In this document: piece by piece, positions 18,905-28,244 of the stretch
Layout: each line of letters begins with the position of its first letter
How positions within the stretch are numbered: position 1 is the first letter of the stretch
NCBI RefSeq assembly: GCF_028279465.1
Contig: NZ_JANQNS010000005.1
Span: forward strand, 124,001-188,000
DNA: 64,000 nt
Direction: 5' to 3'
Source: Parasphingopyxis sp.
GTDB lineage: Bacteria > Pseudomonadota > Alphaproteobacteria > Sphingomonadales > Sphingomonadaceae
Translations under genes and position numbers: made by a program
Notes under the pieces: generated by a model
The model's database searches: none
What the model was told of the DNA's origin: nothing
The model's input: the letters and a program-made list of their open reading frames with translations, nothing else

Positions 18905-19762
18905 ATGCTGAGAGAGTTGGACGAAAAGACGGGAGACGGGTCGCCCCAGCCTTTCCTGCCGGAACGCAGGCGCCGGACGCTGTTCGGCTGGCTGCGCTTC
19001 ATCGTCTCGCTGGCGATCCTCGCGATTCTGCTGCGCAGCCTCGTCATCGCGCCGTTCAACATCCCCTCGCGCTCCATGACGCCGACAATGCTGGTCGGCG
19101 ATTATCTGTTCGTCGCGAAATGGCCCTATGGTTATTCGCGCTACAGCTTTCCCTTCTCGCCCGACCTGTTCGACGGCCGCATCGGCGGCGGGCGGCCCGA
19201 CCGCGGCGATATCATCGTCTTCCGCTCGCCGGCCGAACCCGACAGCAGCTATGTGAAGCGCGTCATCGGGCTGCCCGGAGACCGGGTGCAGATGATCGCG
19301 GGGGAACTAATCCTCAATGGCGAAGCCATAGCCCGCGAAGAAGTCAGCGAGTTCGTCGAACCTGTCGAAACGGCCAGCGATTGCGTGGGATCGGCGGGCA
19401 GCACAAGCCGGCTGGAAAGCGCGGACGACGGATCGATGATATGCTACACGCCGCGCTACCGGGAAACGCTGCCCGGCGGGCGCAGCTATATGATTCTCGA
19501 TGCCGGCGACAGCACCGCCGATACGACCGAAGAGTTTGCCGTGCCCGAGGGCCACTATTTCCTGATGGGCGACGATCGCGACCGCAGCGCCGACAGCCGG
19601 TTCACGGCCGAACCCGGCGGCGGCATCGGCTTCGTGCCCGAGGATCATATCGTTGGCGAAGCGCTCGTCATCTTCTGGTCGACCGACGGCTCGGCGCGCT
19701 GGATCAACCCGATCAGCTGGTTCACCGCCGCGCGCTGGGACCGGATCGGTAGGGGATTTTGA
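18905..19762 (+). CDS. lepB: Signal peptidase I
   Basis: From ATG 18905 the product has 285 residues. One transmembrane helix (FIVSLAILAILLRSLVIAPF) leads into box B with catalytic Ser in IPSRSMTPTM; the Lys of the dyad is in YVKRVIGLPGD, and box E is LMGDDRDRSADSR. It removes signal peptides from exported proteins at the outer face of the inner membrane. An insertion (about residues 155-210) with two Cys (SDCVG, SMICY) lies between boxes D and E; it may form a disulfide. The gene precedes rnc and era, the classic lepB-rnc-era order. The frame is open upstream to 18800 but without a good start. Confidence 0.93.
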   Translation: MLRELDEKTGDGSPQPFLPERRRRTLFGWLRFIVSLAILAILLRSLVIAPFNIPSRSMTPTMLVGDYLFVAKWPYGYSRYSFPFSPDLFDGRIGGGRPDRGDIIVFRSPAEPDSSYVKRVIGLPGDRVQMIAGELILNGEAIAREEVSEFVEPVETASDCVGSAGSTSRLESADDGSMICYTPRYRETLPGGRSYMILDAGDSTADTTEEFAVPEGHYFLMGDDRDRSADSRFTAEPGGGIGFVPEDHIVGEALVIFWSTDGSARWINPISWFTAARWDRIGRGF

Positions 19763-19775
19763 TGGTGGCGTTTTA

Positions 19776-19910
19776 TTGTCAGACCTTCGCTTCGCTCAGG
19801 CGCGGCACCGGCCCGCTCCCCCTCCCGACCTCCCAATAAGTGTACCCTGTGGAAGGTCGGGAGGGGGAGCGGGCCGGTGCCGCGATTTCCCGATAGGGAA
19901 ATTCTGACAA
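19776..19910. repeat. Palindromic intergenic element with a 30-bp perfect stem, in front of rnc
   Basis: The outer ends TTGTCAGA (19776-19783) and TCTGACAA (19903-19910) are inverted copies. Inside, 19801-19830 is the exact reverse complement of 19855-19884 (30 bases), and pairing resumes inward after one mismatch at 19832/19853. The loop is about 20 bases. It looks like a miniature inverted-repeat element. In the transcript it would fold into a very long hairpin between lepB and rnc. It could serve as a terminator of lepB, an RNA processing site, or be a parasitic repeat. Confidence 0.85.
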
Positions 19911-19978
19911 AAAGACTCTCCAGCACATAACCGATGAATCCATTGGCGCGTATCGCCAACCCCGCTAACACCCCCGCG

Positions 19979-20650
19979 ATGACCGATAATCCCGACACTC
20001 CGGACTGGCTGACCGACACGCTGCGGCACCGGCCCAACGACATTACGCTTTTCACCCGTGCGCTCACCCATCCCAGTATGGGTGAACCCGATTATCAGCG
20101 GCTCGAATTTCTGGGCGACCGGGTGCTAGGTCTGATCGTTTCAACCTGGCTCTACGAACGCTACCAAAACGACCCTGAGGGCAAGCTCAACAGCCGCCTC
20201 GCCGCGCTCGTATCGCGGACGACCTGCGCGGAAATTGCCCGCGAGATCGGCGTCGCGCCGCATATCCGCCTCGGCAAGCAGGCGCGCGACGATGGGAGCG
20301 CGGACAGCGACAATGTGCTCGGCGATATCATGGAGGCGCTGATCGGCGCGCTCTATCGCGATGCCGGCTTCGATGCGGCGCGCTCCTTCGTCTACAAAAG
20401 CTGGGAAAGCCGGGTCGAGGGCATGGCCCGTGCGCCGCAGCATCCGAAAAGCGCACTACAGGAATGGGCGGCCGCCAACCGAGCGAAGCCGCCCGTCTAC
20501 ACGATCGTCGACCGCAGCGGTCCCGCTCACAATCCCCATTTCACGGTCCGCGTCGAAATCCCCAATCGCGACAGCGCAGAGGCTGAAGGATCCTCGAAAC
20601 AGGAGGCGGAAAAGGCCGCCGCGCACGCGCTGCTGGAGAAACTGAAGTGA
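19979..20650 (+). CDS. rnc: Ribonuclease III
   Basis: The 223-residue product has the RNase III signature RLEFLGDRVLGL (residues about 37-48), the second acidic cluster DNVLGDIMEALIGA, and a C-terminal double-stranded RNA-binding domain (HPKSALQEWA...GSSKQEAEKAAAHALL). It cleaves double-stranded RNA in rRNA and mRNA processing. An earlier ATG at 19934 would add 15 residues; neither start has a clear ribosome site. The stop overlaps the start of era (GTGA), so the two are coupled. A 30-bp perfect hairpin lies just upstream in the leader. Confidence 0.94.
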   Translation: MTDNPDTPDWLTDTLRHRPNDITLFTRALTHPSMGEPDYQRLEFLGDRVLGLIVSTWLYERYQNDPEGKLNSRLAALVSRTTCAEIAREIGVAPHIRLGKQARDDGSADSDNVLGDIMEALIGALYRDAGFDAARSFVYKSWESRVEGMARAPQHPKSALQEWAAANRAKPPVYTIVDRSGPAHNPHFTVRVEIPNRDSAEAEGSSKQEAEKAAAHALLEKLK

Positions 20651-21555
20651 GTGATCAGGCATCCTCCAAACGATGCGGCTTCGTCGCCATTGTCGGCGCG
20701 CCCAATGCGGGCAAATCCACGCTCGTCAACGCGCTGGTCGGCCAGAAAGTCGCGATTACGAGCCCCAAGGCGCAGACTACGCGGACCCGCCTGATGGGGA
20801 TCGCGATCGAAGGCGATACCCAGATCGTGCTGATCGATACGCCGGGCATCTTCGCGCCGAAACGCCGGCTTGACCGGGCGATGGTCGCAGCGGCCTGGGG
20901 CGGTGCGGAGGGCGCGGACCTGATCGCGCTGATCGTCGATGCCAAGGCCGGCGTGAAGGGCGGGATCGAGGCGATGGTGGAAACGCTGCGCAAGCGGCCC
21001 GAACCCAAGCTCTTGATCCTCAACAAGGTCGATATCGCGAAGAAGGACGAGCTGCTCAGGCTCGCCGCCGGGCTCAATGCGCTGCTCGAACCGCGCGACA
21101 CCTTCTTTATCTCGGCGACGACCGGCGATGGCGTAGACGACCTGAAAACCGCGCTCGCCGAAGCCATGCCCGAAGGCGCCTGGCATTTTTCCGAAGATCA
21201 GGTGTCCGACGCCAGCCAACGCCTGATCGCCGCCGAAGTCACGCGCGAACAGCTTTACCACCAACTGCGCAACGAGCTCCCCTATGCAAGCGCCGTCGAC
21301 ACGGAGAGCTATAGCGAGCGCAAGGACGGTTCGGTTGAAATCCGCCAGCAGATCCTCGTCGCCCGCGATAGCCAGAAGGCCATCGTGCTCGGCAAGGGCG
21401 GCAGCCGGATCAAGCAGATCGGCTCGGCGGCAAGGCAGGAGCTGGGCGAGCTGCTCGGCCGCAAAGTGCATCTGTTCCTGCACGTGAAGGTGAAACCGGA
21501 CTGGGAGGAAGATCGGACGCTGTATCGCGATATCGGGCTGGATTGGGTCGAATAG
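20647..21555 (+). CDS. era: GTPase Era
   Basis: This 302-residue protein starts at a GTG overlapping the rnc stop. GTPase motifs are G1 GAPNAGKST, G3 DTPG and G4 NKVD; the C-terminal KH domain contains VLGKGGSRIKQIG. Era binds the 3' end of 16S rRNA and assists 30S subunit maturation. It is the last gene of the lepB-rnc-era run and converges with cobB, with one base between the stops. Confidence 0.95.
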   Translation: MSDQASSKRCGFVAIVGAPNAGKSTLVNALVGQKVAITSPKAQTTRTRLMGIAIEGDTQIVLIDTPGIFAPKRRLDRAMVAAAWGGAEGADLIALIVDAKAGVKGGIEAMVETLRKRPEPKLLILNKVDIAKKDELLRLAAGLNALLEPRDTFFISATTGDGVDDLKTALAEAMPEGAWHFSEDQVSDASQRLIAAEVTREQLYHQLRNELPYASAVDTESYSERKDGSVEIRQQILVARDSQKAIVLGKGGSRIKQIGSAARQELGELLGRKVHLFLHVKVKPDWEEDRTLYRDIGLDWVE

Positions 21556-21556
21556 T

Positions 21557-22261
21557 TCAACCGGAGAGCAGCCCCTCCACCCATTCGGGGACCAGCTCCC
21601 CCGCCTTCCCCATCCGGCTTTCGTGGAAGAAAAAGCTGCCTTCGCTCGGGTCGAGATTCATCTCCAGCGTTTGCGCCCCGAATTGCCGGGCGGACTGGAC
21701 GAAGCCGGCGGCGGGGTAGACGGCGCCGGACGTGCCGATGGAGACGAAGAGGTCGCAGGTCGATAGCGCCGCCTCGATCCGCTCCATCTGATAGGGCATC
21801 TCGCCAAACCACACGATATCGGGGCGGATATGGCCGCGTGCACCGCATGCCGGGCAGGTCGGCCGCTCCGCCATCTTGCCCTCGAACGGGCGTCGGTCGC
21901 CACAGGCCAGGCACCAGCCCGATTTGAGCTCGCCATGCATATGCAGCAGCCGCTTCGCCCCGCCCCGCTCGTGCAGATCATCGACATTCTGCGTCACGAT
22001 CAAGAGCTCGCCCGGCCATTCCGCATCCAGCCGGCCCAATGCATCATGCGCCGGATTGGGTTCGACGGTATGTAGCTTCGCGCGCCGCTGATCGTAGAAA
22101 TCGAGCACAAGATCGGGATCGCGGGCATAAGCTTGGGGCGTCGCCACATCCTCAACCCGGTGCCCTTCCCACAGCCCGTCCGGCCCGCGAAAGGTCGGCA
22201 CACCGCTCTCGGCGGAGATTCCGGCACCGGTCAGGACGACGATATTGCGGATGTCTGCCAT
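21557..22261 (-). CDS. cobB: NAD-dependent protein deacylase, Sir2/CobB type
   Basis: From ATG 22261 (AAGGCGG upstream) the product has 234 residues. It shows the sirtuin NAD motif GAGISAESGVPTFRG, TQNVDDLHERGG, the catalytic His in HMHGEL, and the structural zinc Cys pairs (CLAC and CPAC). The YDQRR stretch (Y and R positions typical of class III sirtuins) suggests desuccinylase as well as deacetylase activity. A TTG six codons earlier lacks a ribosome site. Acetyl-CoA synthetase, a classical CobB target, is encoded at 6988-8928. Confidence 0.92.
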   Translation of the reverse strand: MADIRNIVVLTGAGISAESGVPTFRGPDGLWEGHRVEDVATPQAYARDPDLVLDFYDQRRAKLHTVEPNPAHDALGRLDAEWPGELLIVTQNVDDLHERGGAKRLLHMHGELKSGWCLACGDRRPFEGKMAERPTCPACGARGHIRPDIVWFGEMPYQMERIEAALSTCDLFVSIGTSGAVYPAAGFVQSARQFGAQTLEMNLDPSEGSFFFHESRMGKAGELVPEWVEGLLSG

Positions 22262-22340
22262 GGACACCGCCTTAGCCAAGCCATGCGCCGCGCCACAACA
22301 GCAATCTCTTTTTAATCAATAGTATTTATTTATCAGCAAG

Positions 22341-24353
22341 ATGAAATCGAAAGCCGCCATTGGGGCCCGCGGCGGAAGCCGCCGGGGCGCGCTTGAACTT
22401 GCCGCACGCTTCACGCTGCCCGGCACGGTAGCGCTCGCGCTGATGTTCGAACTGCTGCTCGCCGAGCGCAAATTTGCGATCTTCGGCGGCGGGTTCGGCC
22501 AATCGCGCACGCTCGACACGCCGGTGGAGATTGGTGTTTTCCTGATCGCACTGCTGCTCTGCCAGGCGATGATCTTCTACCTGCTGTTCCGCTTCGTGCG
22601 GCGGCTGCACGGCCACCGGGCCGATACGGTGCGCTTCCATTTCAACTTCCTCTTCTTCGTGCTGCTCGGCTGGTGCGGGGTGCTGATCGCGAAATATCAA
22701 GCGCTCGCCTATTTCAGCGACGCGATGAGCTTTCAGATTATGCGGAATCTCGGCGGTGGCAGCCTGATCGATGCGCTGCTTTATGTGCTGAGCGAAACCG
22801 GATTGATCATGGTCGTCATCGGCGGCGCGGCGCTCTTCTACTGGATCTGCAACGCGCTCTTCCTGCGCCGCATGGCCGATGAGCCGCCATTTCCCGACCG
22901 CGCGATCATGACACGGCGGGAGTTGGTGCTCGCGCTGATCGTCCTGCCGTTGCTGCTGTTCGGGGCCAACCGGATCGATGATACGCGGTCGGCGCTTGTC
23001 CGGTTCAACGCCGTGCTGCTCTGGACCACGCCGCTCCAGCAGCTGACCGATTTCGACCGCGACGGCTGGAGCTTCTATTCGCATCCCATCGATCGCCAGC
23101 CCTTCGACAGCACGCTTCACCCTTACGCGCTCGACATACCGGGTAACGGCATCGACGAAGACGGCTTCGGCGGCGATTTCAGTTTCACCGCGCCGCCGCC
23201 CGATGCGGCGCCTGTCATCGCCGGCGAGCGGCCGCATGTCATAGTCATCGTGCTTGAAAGCGCGCGGCAAGATGTCATCGACCGGGTCGTCGACGGCCGC
23301 GAGCTCATGCCGACCGTCAACCGGATCGCCGCGAACGGCAGCCGGGCAGACGCGGCCTACAGCCATGTCGGCTTTACCAGTTTTTCGATGAAGAGCCTGT
23401 TCACCGGCCGGCTCGATCCCGCTCCAGGCGCCCCCTCGCTGATCGGCGACTTTATTGCAAACGGCTATGAGGTCGGCATCTTCTCCGGCCAGTCGGAGGA
23501 TTTTGGTGGTGTCGCCGAAACGGTGGGTATGCGCCGGGCCAGCCATTTCGTCGACGCGAATACGTTACGCGAGGAACGTGCCTTCGGTTTTGCCGCCGAA
23601 GGATCGCTCTATGTCGATGGCCGGATCGTACTGCGCGAGTTCGACCGCCATCTGGGTGACCCGGAAATCTGGCGGACGCCGCAATTCCTCTACTTCAATT
23701 TCCAGTCGGCGCATTTCCCCTATCACGCGCCGGGCCGCGAATGGCTGCTCGATGGCGAACCGATTGCGCGCGGCGATATCAGTTACGCCAATCGCGATCG
23801 CGTTCGGCGCAACTATTGGAACGCGATGGCCTATAACGACCTGCTGGTCGCCGAACTGCTGGAGCGTCTCGACCGGCTCGGCGTGCGCGAAGACAGCCTG
23901 ATTATCGTCACATCGGATCACGGCCAGTCGCTGTTCGAAGACGGCTTTCTCGGCCATGGCCATATGCTCAATGAAGAGCAGACGCGAATACCGTTCATTA
24001 TCGACCGGCCGGGCATCGCAATAGGCCGGCCCGTCGGCCTCACTGATATGCGCGCAATCATTCTGCGTGCCGTCGGCGCCGATCTGCCGGTGCGGCCGCA
24101 AACGGAGATTTTCCAGTATCTCGGCACGCTCGAACAGCCGGGACGTATCGGCACGGTCGATGGCGATGGGCGCCGGACCGTGTTCGATCTGAGCCGGCAG
24201 GCGGTGCGCATCGATGACGGGCCGTGGCGCCGCTATGCCGATCTCCCCGCGCGATCTGCGATCCGGCAAGAAACCGATGGGCTCATCGATCGCTGGGCGC
24301 ACCAACGCTGGCTCGGCGTGCTCGAGCGTCGCGACGCGCAAGCGGCCGACTAG
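22341..24353 (+). CDS. Membrane sulfatase-fold enzyme (LTA synthase/phosphoglycerol transferase-like)
   Basis: The 670-residue protein has about five transmembrane helices in residues 20-220, then a large periplasmic alkaline-phosphatase/sulfatase domain. Metal-site features are VIVLESARQD, the probable nucleophile Thr in GFTSFSMKSLFTGR, and TSDHGQSLFEDG followed by GHGHMLNEEQ. This order matches the LtaS/OpgB/EptA-type group that moves phosphoglycerol or phosphoethanolamine head groups onto periplasmic or lipid acceptors. The acceptor here is not known; a periplasmic glucan or glycolipid is a guess. It is divergent from cobB across 79 bases. Confidence 0.8.
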   Translation: MKSKAAIGARGGSRRGALELAARFTLPGTVALALMFELLLAERKFAIFGGGFGQSRTLDTPVEIGVFLIALLLCQAMIFYLLFRFVRRLHGHRADTVRFHFNFLFFVLLGWCGVLIAKYQALAYFSDAMSFQIMRNLGGGSLIDALLYVLSETGLIMVVIGGAALFYWICNALFLRRMADEPPFPDRAIMTRRELVLALIVLPLLLFGANRIDDTRSALVRFNAVLLWTTPLQQLTDFDRDGWSFYSHPIDRQPFDSTLHPYALDIPGNGIDEDGFGGDFSFTAPPPDAAPVIAGERPHVIVIVLESARQDVIDRVVDGRELMPTVNRIAANGSRADAAYSHVGFTSFSMKSLFTGRLDPAPGAPSLIGDFIANGYEVGIFSGQSEDFGGVAETVGMRRASHFVDANTLREERAFGFAAEGSLYVDGRIVLREFDRHLGDPEIWRTPQFLYFNFQSAHFPYHAPGREWLLDGEPIARGDISYANRDRVRRNYWNAMAYNDLLVAELLERLDRLGVREDSLIIVTSDHGQSLFEDGFLGHGHMLNEEQTRIPFIIDRPGIAIGRPVGLTDMRAIILRAVGADLPVRPQTEIFQYLGTLEQPGRIGTVDGDGRRTVFDLSRQAVRIDDGPWRRYADLPARSAIRQETDGLIDRWAHQRWLGVLERRDAQAAD

Positions 24354-24482
24354 GCACAACCTGTCCTACGCCTGCGGTTTCTGTCATGATCCGCTCGGCA
24401 ATCATTGGCGATTCTCTTTTTTGAACCACGGAAGTTTCGGCTCTATGGCCCGTGACTTTTGTGGCCTTTGCAGAGGAAAATG

Positions 24483-25208
24483 ATGACGGACATCGGCATT
24501 ATCGGCAGCGAAGGACGGATGGGCCGGGCGATTGCGGTGCTGCTCGAGGACACGGCCGGGCTGGCCGGCGGCGTGGACGCGGGCGGCGATATCGCCGCGC
24601 TGGCCGGGTCGAGCGACGTGCTCGTCGATTTTTCCGCGCCCACCGCTCTTGAAAGCAACCTTGCCGCCGCGCGCGAAGCAGGCACCCCGATCCTGATCGG
24701 CACGACGGGCCTTGGCGAAACGCATCATGCGCAAATCGATGCGGCGGCGCAGAATATCGCCGTGCTCCAGGCAGCCAACACCTCGCTCGGCGTCAATCTG
24801 CTCGCCCATCTGGTGCGCAACGCCGCAGCACGTCTGGACGCGGATTGGGATATCGAGATCGTCGAAATGCATCACCGTCACAAGGTCGATGCGCCCTCGG
24901 GCACGGCGTTGCTGCTCGGCGAGGCGGCGGCTGCAGGCCGAAAACAGACGTTGGGCGATGTCGCCGAGAAAGGCCGGGCGGGACTGGACTGCGCCCGCAC
25001 CGAGGGCGCGATCGGCTTTGCCTCGCTGCGCGGCGGGTCGGTCGCCGGCGATCATCAGGTCATCCTCGCCGCCGACGGCGAACGGATCGAACTCGGCCAC
25101 CGCGCCGAAAGCCGCGAGATATTCGCGCGCGGCGCAATCAAAGCCGCGCTCTGGCTCGCCGATATGCCTGCCGGGCGCTACGTCATGGGCGATGTACTGG
25201 GGTTGTAA
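24483..25208 (+). CDS. dapB: 4-hydroxy-tetrahydrodipicolinate reductase
   Basis: The 241-residue enzyme of lysine and diaminopimelate synthesis has the nucleotide-binding GSEGRMGRAI near the N-terminus, the GTTGL segment and the active-site signature HHRHKVDAPSGTA. Two ATG codons lie in tandem behind AGAGGAA; the second (24483) starts the conserved sequence. Its length is slightly short for the family (usually about 240-270) but complete. The stop is followed immediately by the nth start. Confidence 0.94.
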   Translation: MTDIGIIGSEGRMGRAIAVLLEDTAGLAGGVDAGGDIAALAGSSDVLVDFSAPTALESNLAAAREAGTPILIGTTGLGETHHAQIDAAAQNIAVLQAANTSLGVNLLAHLVRNAAARLDADWDIEIVEMHHRHKVDAPSGTALLLGEAAAAGRKQTLGDVAEKGRAGLDCARTEGAIGFASLRGGSVAGDHQVILAADGERIELGHRAESREIFARGAIKAALWLADMPAGRYVMGDVLGL

Positions 25209-25880
25209 GTGAAGAAGGCCGATATCTACCAATTCTACGCGCGATTGGCCGAGGACATTCCCGAGCCGAAGACCGAGCTCAATTACGTCAACCCCTACAC
25301 CCTGCTCGTCGCCGTCGCGCTGTCGGCGCAGGCCACCGATGTCGGGGTAAACAAAGCGACGAAAAAGCTGTTTGAGACAGTGACGACCCCCGAGGAGATG
25401 CTCGCGCTGGGCGAGGAGCAACTCAAAGAGCACATCAGGACGGTCGGCTTGTTCAACACCAAGGCGAAAAATGTGATCCGCGCCGCACAGCTACTCGTCG
25501 ACGAACATGACGGCGCAGTTCCGGACGATCGTGACGCGCTCGAAGCGCTACCCGGTGTGGGGCGCAAGACGGCCAATGTCGTACTCAACGAAGCCTTCGG
25601 TATTCCGACCATCGCCGTCGACACGCATATCTTCCGCGTGTCGAACCGCACGGGATTGGCCCCGGGAAAGACACCGCTGGCGGTCGAGAAAAAGCTCGAA
25701 AAGGTTACGCCGGAGGATTTCAAGCAGCACGCCCATCACTGGCTGATCCTGCACGGCCGCTATCTGTGCAAGGCGCGCACGCCCGAATGCTGGCGCTGCC
25801 CCGTCGCGGAATTCTGCCGGTTCAAACCGAAAACGCCGGCGCCCAAGGCCAAGTCGAAAAACCGTGCCAAAACCGCTTAA
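25209..25880 (+). CDS. nth: Endonuclease III
   Basis: The GTG at 25209 abuts the dapB stop. The 223-residue protein has the helix-hairpin-helix LPGVGRKTANVVL with catalytic Lys, the catalytic Asp in VDTHIFRV, and the 4Fe-4S cluster motif with four Cys in the CKARTPECWRCPVAEFC stretch (C-x6-C-x2-C-x5-C). It removes oxidised pyrimidines from DNA and nicks abasic sites. A Lys/Ala/Pro-rich tail ends the protein. Confidence 0.95.
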   Translation: MKKADIYQFYARLAEDIPEPKTELNYVNPYTLLVAVALSAQATDVGVNKATKKLFETVTTPEEMLALGEEQLKEHIRTVGLFNTKAKNVIRAAQLLVDEHDGAVPDDRDALEALPGVGRKTANVVLNEAFGIPTIAVDTHIFRVSNRTGLAPGKTPLAVEKKLEKVTPEDFKQHAHHWLILHGRYLCKARTPECWRCPVAEFCRFKPKTPAPKAKSKNRAKTA

Positions 25881-25929
25881 ACGTGTGTTCATCTGGCAGT
25901 CGCTATGCGGAAAGTTCAAGGAGATACCC

Positions 25930-26337
25930 ATGCACCGTTCATTTCTTGCCCTGCCGCTCGCCGGCGCCGCCATTGCGCTGGCTGCCGTCGCGATCCCGAC
26001 TCAATCTTCCGCTGAAGACGAAATCCCGCGTTGGCAACAAGCCGAAGCGGTCGGCGAAGCGGAAAACTGCATCTCGCTGAATCGGATCCGCAACACGCGC
26101 GTGCATGACGACCGGACCATCGATTTCCACATGAGCGGCGGCGATGTGTATCGCAACACGCTGCCGCAAGACTGCAACGGCCTCGGCTTCGAGGAAGCGT
26201 TCAGTTACCGGACGTCGCTCAGCCGACTCTGTTCGACGGACATCATCACGGTCGTACGTACAGGCGGCGGCGGGAATTTCGGCCCAAGCTGCGGCCTCGG
26301 CCAGTTCCAACCCATCGAACTACCCGAACGCGGCTAG
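25930..26337 (+). CDS. Small exported protein, DUF6491-like
   Basis: The ATG at 25930 lies behind a strong AAGGAGA. The 135-residue product has a signal peptide ([18 protein letters not shown]...SSAED). The mature part has paired Cys (ENCIS, QDCNG, RLCST, GPSCG) and a compact beta pattern with [19 protein letters not shown], as in the DUF6491 family of sphingomonads and xanthomonads. The function is unknown. It overlaps the end of nth only if an earlier, unsupported start is used. Confidence 0.75.
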   Translation: MHRSFLALPLAGAAIALAAVAIPTQSSAEDEIPRWQQAEAVGEAENCISLNRIRNTRVHDDRTIDFHMSGGDVYRNTLPQDCNGLGFEEAFSYRTSLSRLCSTDIITVVRTGGGGNFGPSCGLGQFQPIELPERG

Positions 26338-26400
26338 CAGGCACCGCACCGAAAAACGGGCTAGCGGGCGCGAACGCTTCCTGCTAGGCGCTCGCCTCAC

Positions 26401-26477
<77 letters not shown>

Positions 26478-26934
26478 TACGGTCTCCCTTACTAAGACTT
26501 TCCAAGCACTTTCCATTCCCGACTCCTCAAACGCCGCAATTCTGCGCCGCTTCTCGCGAGCACTGTTTTTCGTGTTCGCGCCTGAGACGCTCTTGGCGGC
26601 GCATTTTTCGCGATTGTCCCGATAGTCTCAGACCCCCAAAAACTGTCCACCAAAGCGATACGTTCACTTCGAGTTTTGTAGGCTGGCATCGGAAAGCGAG
26701 ACTGGAACCGGTCGATCTACAATCAGCCCAACACTCTGACGCGCACTAGCGCGTCCCGTCCATGAATCAGGACAGCAATCCGAATGGTCTCGGACGATGG
26801 CTCGAGATGGTGGAATGGACTGACCAATTCTCAAGCTTTCGACATCGACTTTCTCCAGCCATTAGGACCCGAACTTCAATCAGATACACGTTAATCGGAC
26901 AAGCCCTCGAATGGTCATTTTTGGGCGTGGCAGC
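26478..26934. other. Gene-poor junction after tRNA-Arg
   Basis: This 457-base stretch holds no gene I can support. A 65-codon minus-strand frame (26492-26689) is rich in Arg and Ser without family motifs, and a plus-strand frame from 26762 runs into the antisense of the next gene. Base composition is visibly less GC-rich than in the flanking core genes. Position next to a tRNA 3' end fits an old integration junction, but I found no copy of the tRNA end further right. Confidence 0.4.
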
Positions 26935-28212
26935 TCATATCCGTGATGTCATGGCTCTGAATATCCGGGGGACAAGCTTCGGTGCCCAAAGCCGTGACGC
27001 GGCTCGGATAGGCACGGCGCAATTGTCGAGGTCGTCATTGCCAAGGGCCCGGCCGAGTTCCCTGCCGATGGCGAAGGTCGCAATGATACCGCTGCCGGAA
27101 TAGCCAATCGGCGCCAGCAGTTTCGGCGCGAGTTCAACGATCCGGGGCAGGCGATCAGGTACGACATCGAGATAACCGCTCCAGGCGGTTTCCCACTCCG
27201 GCAGAGCGGCTTCGGGGTAATAGGCTTTCAGGTGCCGTTCGAACCTCGGCACCAGATCTTGCAATGATAGATTGTCAGACGAGGGAAGCACCGTTGATCC
27301 GATCAGCCTGTCCGCGCCGTCGGCCATCAGCCAAAACAGCCGCAGCGGATGGTTGCTGCCGATCGGCATGCCACCCGGCATCAAGCGCGCGGCTATCTCA
27401 GGTGCCGGTTTCGAGGCAAAGACCATGATCGGAATCTTGTATTGACTTGTCGACAGCGCCCGGACGAGCCCAGTCTCATATGCGCCTGTCGCCATGATGG
27501 CATGGCTAGACCTGACCGAACCTTTTGCGCAAAGCACGCGCCAGCCACCATCATCCGGCTCGATGCGAGCGACCTCCGACCGCACGAAGATTTGCGCGCC
27601 TGTTTCCGATGCAAGCCTTGCCAAGCCGTGACTGTAATTGACCGGATTCAGTGTGCCAGCGTTGCGATAGATCATGGCAGCGCAAAAAGCGTCGCTTCCG
27701 GTTATCGCGGACAGTTCGGCAGGCGCCACCGGGTCGATCGGCACGCCGAGCGCGTGCCATTGTTCGGCTATCGTGTCGAGACGCTTGGCCAGTTTCCGGG
27801 TAAGTGCACACATAGCAACGCCGGACGCGCGAAACTCAGGATCGAGCGCATGACTGATCGCGAAATCCGGAAAATCCCGCGCGGCGGACGCCAACATGCG
27901 ATTGAGGCGCTCGCCCCGATCGCGGCCGAGCTTGTCGAGTACATCATCGGGGCTGGGCCCCGGCCATCCCGGTATCCAGCCGGCCGCGTTGCGTCCCGAA
28001 GCGCCTGATGCGATTGCTTCGCGTTCCAGAACGACGACCGACTTGCCTGCTTTTGCAAGATGAAATGCCGTCGAAAGCCCGGTGAAACCGCCGCCAACAA
28101 TCGCGACATCGGCCTCCAATTCCTGCGCGAGACTTTCGCCATCGAAGTGGGTCGCGGCGGTGTCGCGCCATAAGGGCGTCGACGCTACGGGATCTGTCGG
28201 CCTGGCGTTCAA
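26935..28212 (-). CDS. FAD-dependent amine/amino-acid oxidoreductase (DAO family, GlpO/PuuB-like)
   Basis: The longer open frame begins inside the upstream gene. The best start is TTG 28212, placed 9 bases after AAGGA, giving 425 residues. The FAD motif IVGGGFTGLSTAFHL is at about residue 38, followed by ASGASGRNAAGW, the layout of gamma-glutamylputrescine oxidase-like DAO proteins; the FAD-closing segment IGYSGSGIIATFAIGREL is near the C-terminus. It is the last gene of a five-gene unit with a TonB receptor, a Rieske oxygenase and two SRPBCC proteins. The likely reaction is oxidation of an amine to an imine, or a similar dehydrogenation; the substrate is unknown. Confidence 0.83.
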   Translation of the reverse strand: MNARPTDPVASTPLWRDTAATHFDGESLAQELEADVAIVGGGFTGLSTAFHLAKAGKSVVVLEREAIASGASGRNAAGWIPGWPGPSPDDVLDKLGRDRGERLNRMLASAARDFPDFAISHALDPEFRASGVAMCALTRKLAKRLDTIAEQWHALGVPIDPVAPAELSAITGSDAFCAAMIYRNAGTLNPVNYSHGLARLASETGAQIFVRSEVARIEPDDGGWRVLCAKGSVRSSHAIMATGAYETGLVRALSTSQYKIPIMVFASKPAPEIAARLMPGGMPIGSNHPLRLFWLMADGADRLIGSTVLPSSDNLSLQDLVPRFERHLKAYYPEAALPEWETAWSGYLDVVPDRLPRIVELAPKLLAPIGYSGSGIIATFAIGRELGRALGNDDLDNCAVPIRAASRLWAPKLVPRIFRAMTSRI

Positions 28213-28244
28213 AGGCTCTGATCCTTGATCGTCACGTATGGCGT

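Noticed and set aside
26492-26689. A 65-codon minus-strand frame after the tRNA as an integrase remnant
   Set aside because: No catalytic motif or recognisable family; Arg/Ser-rich composition is typical of a chance frame.
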